This document shows, in pieces, positions 5,457 through 6,099 of a stretch of DNA of 6,099 bases. A model generated the notes under the pieces. It searched no databases. It saw nothing but the letters and a program-made list of their open reading frames with translations, and had not been told where the DNA came from. Source of the DNA: Gammaproteobacteria bacterium. Lineage in GTDB: Bacteria; Pseudomonadota; Gammaproteobacteria; Francisellales; CACEW01. The stretch covers positions 1 through 6,099 of the forward strand of contig JANQIS010000071.1 of the NCBI GenBank assembly GCA_028282045.1. Reading direction: 5' to 3'. Each line of letters begins with the position of its first letter. Within the stretch, counting starts at the first letter, position 1. The position numbers and the translations under genes were made by a program.

Positions 5457-6099
5457 TTAGGTTTTGGTTTTTTCTGTGGGTGATTGGGTGGTTTGGATGC
5501 CGGTTAATTTGCTGATCTCGCTGCGAGAATTGCCGTCGGAAACCATTTCTTCAATCAGCTCAGGTAGGGTGAGATTGCTCCAACGTACTGCGCGATCCAG
5601 TAGATAAGGGATAGGTGAATGTGGTTCTGATTGTTTAAAGAACTGAGAAATATGTTGCAGTGAATTGATAGCCTGGTGTCGGTCCATAATGTCAGGTGTG
5701 TTGACCTTGAAAGTTGTTGGCTTAGCTTGAGGTGGTGTCTTGTTTGCCGTATCAGGGGGGTCAGTTTCAGCCTCGGGTTGTAATGTGTCAGTGTGCTCAG
5801 ATAATGCCAGTGCATAACGTATGTGTTCTTCAAGGGTTTGCAAGATATTAAGCAGTCGTGATGAGGGCGGAGCCTCGTCGGTAGAGCATTTTTCTTCAAG
5901 CTGGTGAGTAATGGCTTGAAAACAGGTAATACAGTCATTCACATCGGCTTGTAACTGTTGGTAAAAAGTCGGCTCGGTCTCTACCACGGCAAGCTGGAAA
6001 TCAGCTAATGATGGAATGCCTTGTGCCAACTTCTGAGCCAATATCTGTTCATCTTTAATTTTATCGGTTGCAATACATTGCTGATATTCCCAGAGCTTA
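5457..6099 (-). CDS. tssA: Type VI secretion protein TssA (ImpA-type), C-terminal part, 5' truncated
   Basis: TssA is a cytoplasmic T6SS protein that primes or caps tail assembly and works with the baseplate, tube and sheath. The frame runs without a stop from the right edge (first full codon 6098-6096) to the stop at 5457, so the start is outside the window; a TTG at 6041 merely lies inside this frame. About 213 residues are visible. Residues about 30-100 are helical, with PSSRLLNILQTLEEHI near 78-93. A Pro/Thr/Glu-rich linker covers about 102-136. The C-terminal domain holds EPHSPIPYLLDRAVRW (158-173), a signature seen in TssA C-terminal regions, then LPELIEEMVSD and a final KLTGI. The N-terminal ImpA_N domain expected in this family is not included. 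It sits 24 bases before tssB, a common place for tssA. The C-terminal type looks like the shorter, ring-forming TssA1 class rather than the long VasJ-like class, though this is an inference. Confidence 0.87.
   Translation of the reverse strand, partial: KLWEYQQCIATDKIKDEQILAQKLAQGIPSLADFQLAVVETEPTFYQQLQADVNDCITCFQAITHQLEEKCSTDEAPPSSRLLNILQTLEEHIRYALALSEHTDTLQPEAETDPPDTANKTPPQAKPTTFKVNTPDIMDRHQAINSLQHISQFFKQSEPHSPIPYLLDRAVRWSNLTLPELIEEMVSDGNSRSEISKLTGIQTTQSPTEKTKT

Noticed and set aside
6039..6041. TTG as start codon of tssA
   Set aside because: The frame continues without a stop to the right edge, and TssA proteins need an N-terminal domain that is still missing at this point.

Overview
The window reads as chromosomal DNA of a Gram-negative bacterium, most probably a gammaproteobacterium. 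The grounds are a type VI secretion (T6SS) gene block, a CybB-type cytochrome b561, moderate GC and clear AGGAG/GGGAG ribosome binding sites. No species can be named from the sequence alone.

Left part (1-1716, + strand): the 3' portion of a large polytopic membrane protein, open at the left edge, with a soluble C-terminal domain. It looks like a GT-C type glycosyltransferase but lacks a decisive motif. It converges, with only 7 bases between the stop codons, on a cytochrome b561 gene (2245-1724, - strand). That gene is broken by one in-frame TAG, at a position where the family usually has tryptophan. All four expected haem-ligand histidines are still encoded. It has a sigma70-like promoter and a 15-base operator-like palindrome.

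Middle (about 2340-2612): no credible gene. From 2386 to 2591 there is a mosaic of short related modules in alternating orientation, with several hairpins and an outer inverted repeat, just downstream of hcp. This is the least explained sequence in the window.

Right part (2613-6099, - strand, read right to left): tssA (3' part only, open at the right edge), tssB, tssC and hcp. TssB and TssC form the contractile sheath, Hcp forms the inner tube, and TssA caps or organises assembly. tssA-tssB-tssC are tightly spaced (24 and 11 bases) and probably co-transcribed. hcp lies 298 bases further on, behind a hairpin and with its own promoter-like sequence, so it may be transcribed separately at a higher level. 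The locus ends at hcp on this side; the other structural genes (baseplate, membrane complex, ClpV, VgrG) must lie to the right or elsewhere.
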